From: Syntrophaceae bacterium UBA5764
Lineage (GTDB): Bacteria > Desulfobacterota > Syntrophia > Syntrophales > Smithellaceae
Assembly: GCA_002418825.1 (NCBI GenBank)
Contig: DIEW01000062.1
Coordinates: 1 to 8,817, forward strand
Direction of reading: 5' to 3'
DNA length: 8,817 nt
In this document: piece by piece, positions 7,641-8,817 of the stretch
Layout of the letters: each line of letters opens with the position of its first letter
Numbering within the stretch: position 1 is the stretch's first letter
Position numbers and translations under genes: made by a program
Notes under the pieces: model-generated
Database searches by the model: none
Seen by the model: the letters and a program-made list of their open reading frames with translations, nothing else
Told to the model about the DNA's origin: nothing

Positions 7641-8553
7641 GGATAATTTCCTTGATGTGATAGATTTCTTTTTGGCTGGTCTGAGTTAATGATCTTACAA
7701 CATATTCTCCAAGCATACTCAGAATCAAAAGCGCTATACCGTTGAAAAACGAAAGCAAGACGACAACGGTGGTCCACCCGGGCACCCCGACTCCGACAAA
7801 AATTGCTTTCATTATGTAGAATAAACTGAGAAAAAAACTAAAAAATGCGACGATAAGCCCTATGCCGGCTACAAGCCGTAGAGGGTATGACGAGTAGTTA
7901 AACAGTATTTCCGACACTAAATTAAATATTTGCCTGAATTTATAATTGCTTTTGCCGGCTTGTCTCTCCCTATGCTTAACCTGAACATTGGCAACATTTG
8001 ATGAATACATCAGCAGTAAACCGGGGATGTAGGGATAACCGCTTTTATGCGCGCATACGCGATTTATCACATCACGCCTGATGATACGAAAGTTTGATAG
8101 GATGATATCTTTAGGGCTGAAAAATATTTTTCTGATAAGGAAACTGACAACTTTGCTTCCCAAACGGCGCACAAGAGAATGTTTCTTTTTAATATATTCT
8201 CCAATGACCAGGTCATGACCGCTTGCTGCGCAAGTGATAAGTTTTTCGATTTCTTCCGGCGGGTTTTGCATGTCATCATCCATGGTTATAACGTAGTCTC
8301 CCGTCGCGTGGCAAAACCCGCATAAATTGGCTACATGCTGGCCATAGTTATGGAGAAGATTTATCGCGGTTAATTCCGGATACTCCTTCGCTTTCTTGGA
8401 GATAATTTCCCAGCTTTGATCTTTACTGCCGTCGTTGACGAGAATGACATCAAAATCCAGATTTTTATCGCGGAAAAACGAGACAACGTTGTCGATAGTA
8501 TGGCCAACTATTTTTTCACTGTTGAAAACAGGTATCACAACACTATATTTCAT
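7633..8553 (-). CDS. Polyprenyl-phosphate glycosyltransferase, GT2 (ArnC/GtrB/DPM1-like)
   Basis: This 306-residue protein has an N-terminal GT-A domain: VVIPVFNSE (5-13), VNDGSKDQS (39-47), the metal/nucleotide-binding DDDMQNPPEE (92-101), and the family's R-x2-G-x-S-x-Y signature at 197-204. Two membrane helices follow (about 227-248 and 260-282) with a short cytoplasmic tail. The layout and length match enzymes that move a sugar from a nucleotide donor to undecaprenyl (or dolichyl) phosphate on the cytoplasmic side, such as ArnC, GtrB and DPM1. The sugar cannot be read from the sequence; it could be the amino sugar made by the wecE-like enzyme or a common hexose. It starts 49 bases after the capsular-synthesis fragment and overlaps the sulfotransferase. 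The polyprenyl-phosphate sugar could feed the GT-C enzyme at the left edge. The Shine-Dalgarno is weak (TAGG). Confidence 0.9.
   Translation of the reverse strand: MKYSVVIPVFNSEKIVGHTIDNVVSFFRDKNLDFDVILVNDGSKDQSWEIISKKAKEYPELTAINLLHNYGQHVANLCGFCHATGDYVITMDDDMQNPPEEIEKLITCAASGHDLVIGEYIKKKHSLVRRLGSKVVSFLIRKIFFSPKDIILSNFRIIRRDVINRVCAHKSGYPYIPGLLLMYSSNVANVQVKHRERQAGKSNYKFRQIFNLVSEILFNYSSYPLRLVAGIGLIVAFFSFFLSLFYIMKAIFVGVGVPGWTTVVVLLSFFNGIALLILSMLGEYVVRSLTQTSQKEIYHIKEIIRG
7649..7653 (-). promoter_or_regulatory. Ribosome binding site deciding a GTG start
   Basis: The minus strand reads AAGGA, eight bases before the GTG at 7640. It lies inside the 3' end of the GT2 gene and supports the GTG as the sulfotransferase start. 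Confidence 0.65.
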
Positions 8554-8602
8554 GACAATTGCCTAAAAAACGTTATTGTTTGTCAATTGTTGCAACAAAA
8601 TA

Positions 8603-8817
8603 CTAATTTTCAAGCCAGTGTTTACGGAATGCCGCGATTTCATTTTCCGTGTAAAAGTAACGCGCATAACGTGAACTGTATTCTTTATCCAAGTATGAAG
8701 CAGGGAGTGGTAGCTTTTTAAACTGCTCGTAAAGTTTGCGGTAGGGCTTTTCTTCTCCGACGTTTGTGCTGATAATGGAAAAACTTTCCAGGCCCATAAA
8801 TTCACGGAAAGCATTTT
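8603..8817 (-). CDS. C-terminal fragment of a putative capsular polysaccharide synthesis (sulfotransferase-like) protein, cut by the right edge
   Basis: The frame is open from the right edge to the TAG at 8603-8605, giving 70 residues. The internal Met at 8797 is not the real start, since six codons precede it in frame. The fragment reads as the end of a protein: STNVGEEKPYRKLYEQFKK, then LPLPASYLDKEYSSRYARY, then FYTENEIAAFRKHW. From memory this matches the conserved tail of the Pfam family of putative capsular polysaccharide synthesis proteins (NKWYS, PF10364): N-[IV]-G-E-x-K-x-Y-x2-LY, then LP-x2-YLD-x2-Y-x-S-[KR]-Y-[AS], then FY-[ST]-x2-EI-x2-F-x3-W. Those full-length proteins carry a P-loop and RDP-type motifs like sulfotransferases, but these lie outside this window. 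It is the first gene seen in the run and is 49 bases before the GT2 start. Assignment is moderately sure because only the tail is visible. Confidence 0.6.
   Translation of the reverse strand, partial: NAFREFMGLESFSIISTNVGEEKPYRKLYEQFKKLPLPASYLDKEYSSRYARYFYTENEIAAFRKHWLEN

Noticed and set aside
8555..8590. ACAATTG/CAATTGT inverted repeat before the GT2 gene
   Set aside because: Seven-base arms with a 22-base loop and a palindromic core; likely by chance in AT-rich spacer.
8563..8814. Minus-strand 83-codon frame starting near the right edge
   Set aside because: It overlaps the capsular-synthesis fragment in another frame and lacks family features, whereas the chosen frame matches a conserved tail.

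Overview
The window is one stretch of a bacterial surface-polysaccharide or lipid-glycan locus. All eight genes I can support are on the minus strand, so transcription runs from the right edge towards the left. I see no RNA genes, transposases, CRISPR arrays or strong terminators. The plus-strand reading frames look like shadows. The genes suggest a Gram-negative organism: a WecE-type aminotransferase, polyprenyl-phosphate glycosyltransferases and membrane glycan enzymes. Base composition is mixed. I lean weakly towards a proteobacterium or Desulfobacterota-like lineage, but the sequence does not settle this.

In transcription order: (1) 8817-8603, the C-terminal end of a sulfotransferase-like 'putative capsular polysaccharide synthesis' protein, cut by the right edge. 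(2) 8553-7633, a GT2 glycosyltransferase of the ArnC/GtrB/DPM1 type with two C-terminal membrane helices. (3) 7640-6882, a PAPS-dependent sulfotransferase whose GTG start overlaps the GT2 stop. (4) 6790-5636, a WecE/RffA-type aminotransferase (dTDP-4-amino-4,6-dideoxygalactose synthesis). (5) 5610-4990, a small SAM methyltransferase. (6) 4913-3974, a second SAM methyltransferase with an N-terminal zinc ribbon, broken by a one-base frameshift in a run of seven G. (7) 3931-2744, a polytopic membrane protein of unknown function. (8) 2769-1420, a single-anchor extracytoplasmic protein that overlaps gene 7. (9) 1274 to the left edge, a large GT-C-type membrane glycosyltransferase, open to the window end. 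Item 6 is counted as a broken gene.

Read together, the genes suggest a glycan pathway. A nucleotide-linked 4-amino-6-deoxy sugar is made (wecE-like). A sugar is loaded on polyprenyl phosphate by the GT2 enzyme on the cytoplasmic face and transferred outside by the GT-C enzyme. Methyl and sulfate groups decorate the product. The set resembles the ArnB-ArnC-ArnT logic (aminotransferase, polyprenyl-phosphate GT2, GT-C transferase) but with a WecE-type enzyme and added sulfotransferases and methyltransferases. This combination is inference.

The features most worth a second look are the G7 frameshift (phase variation, decay or sequencing error), the overlapping membrane/extracytoplasmic gene pair in an AT-rich block (about 1420-3931), and the ArnBCT-like gene combination with sulfation.
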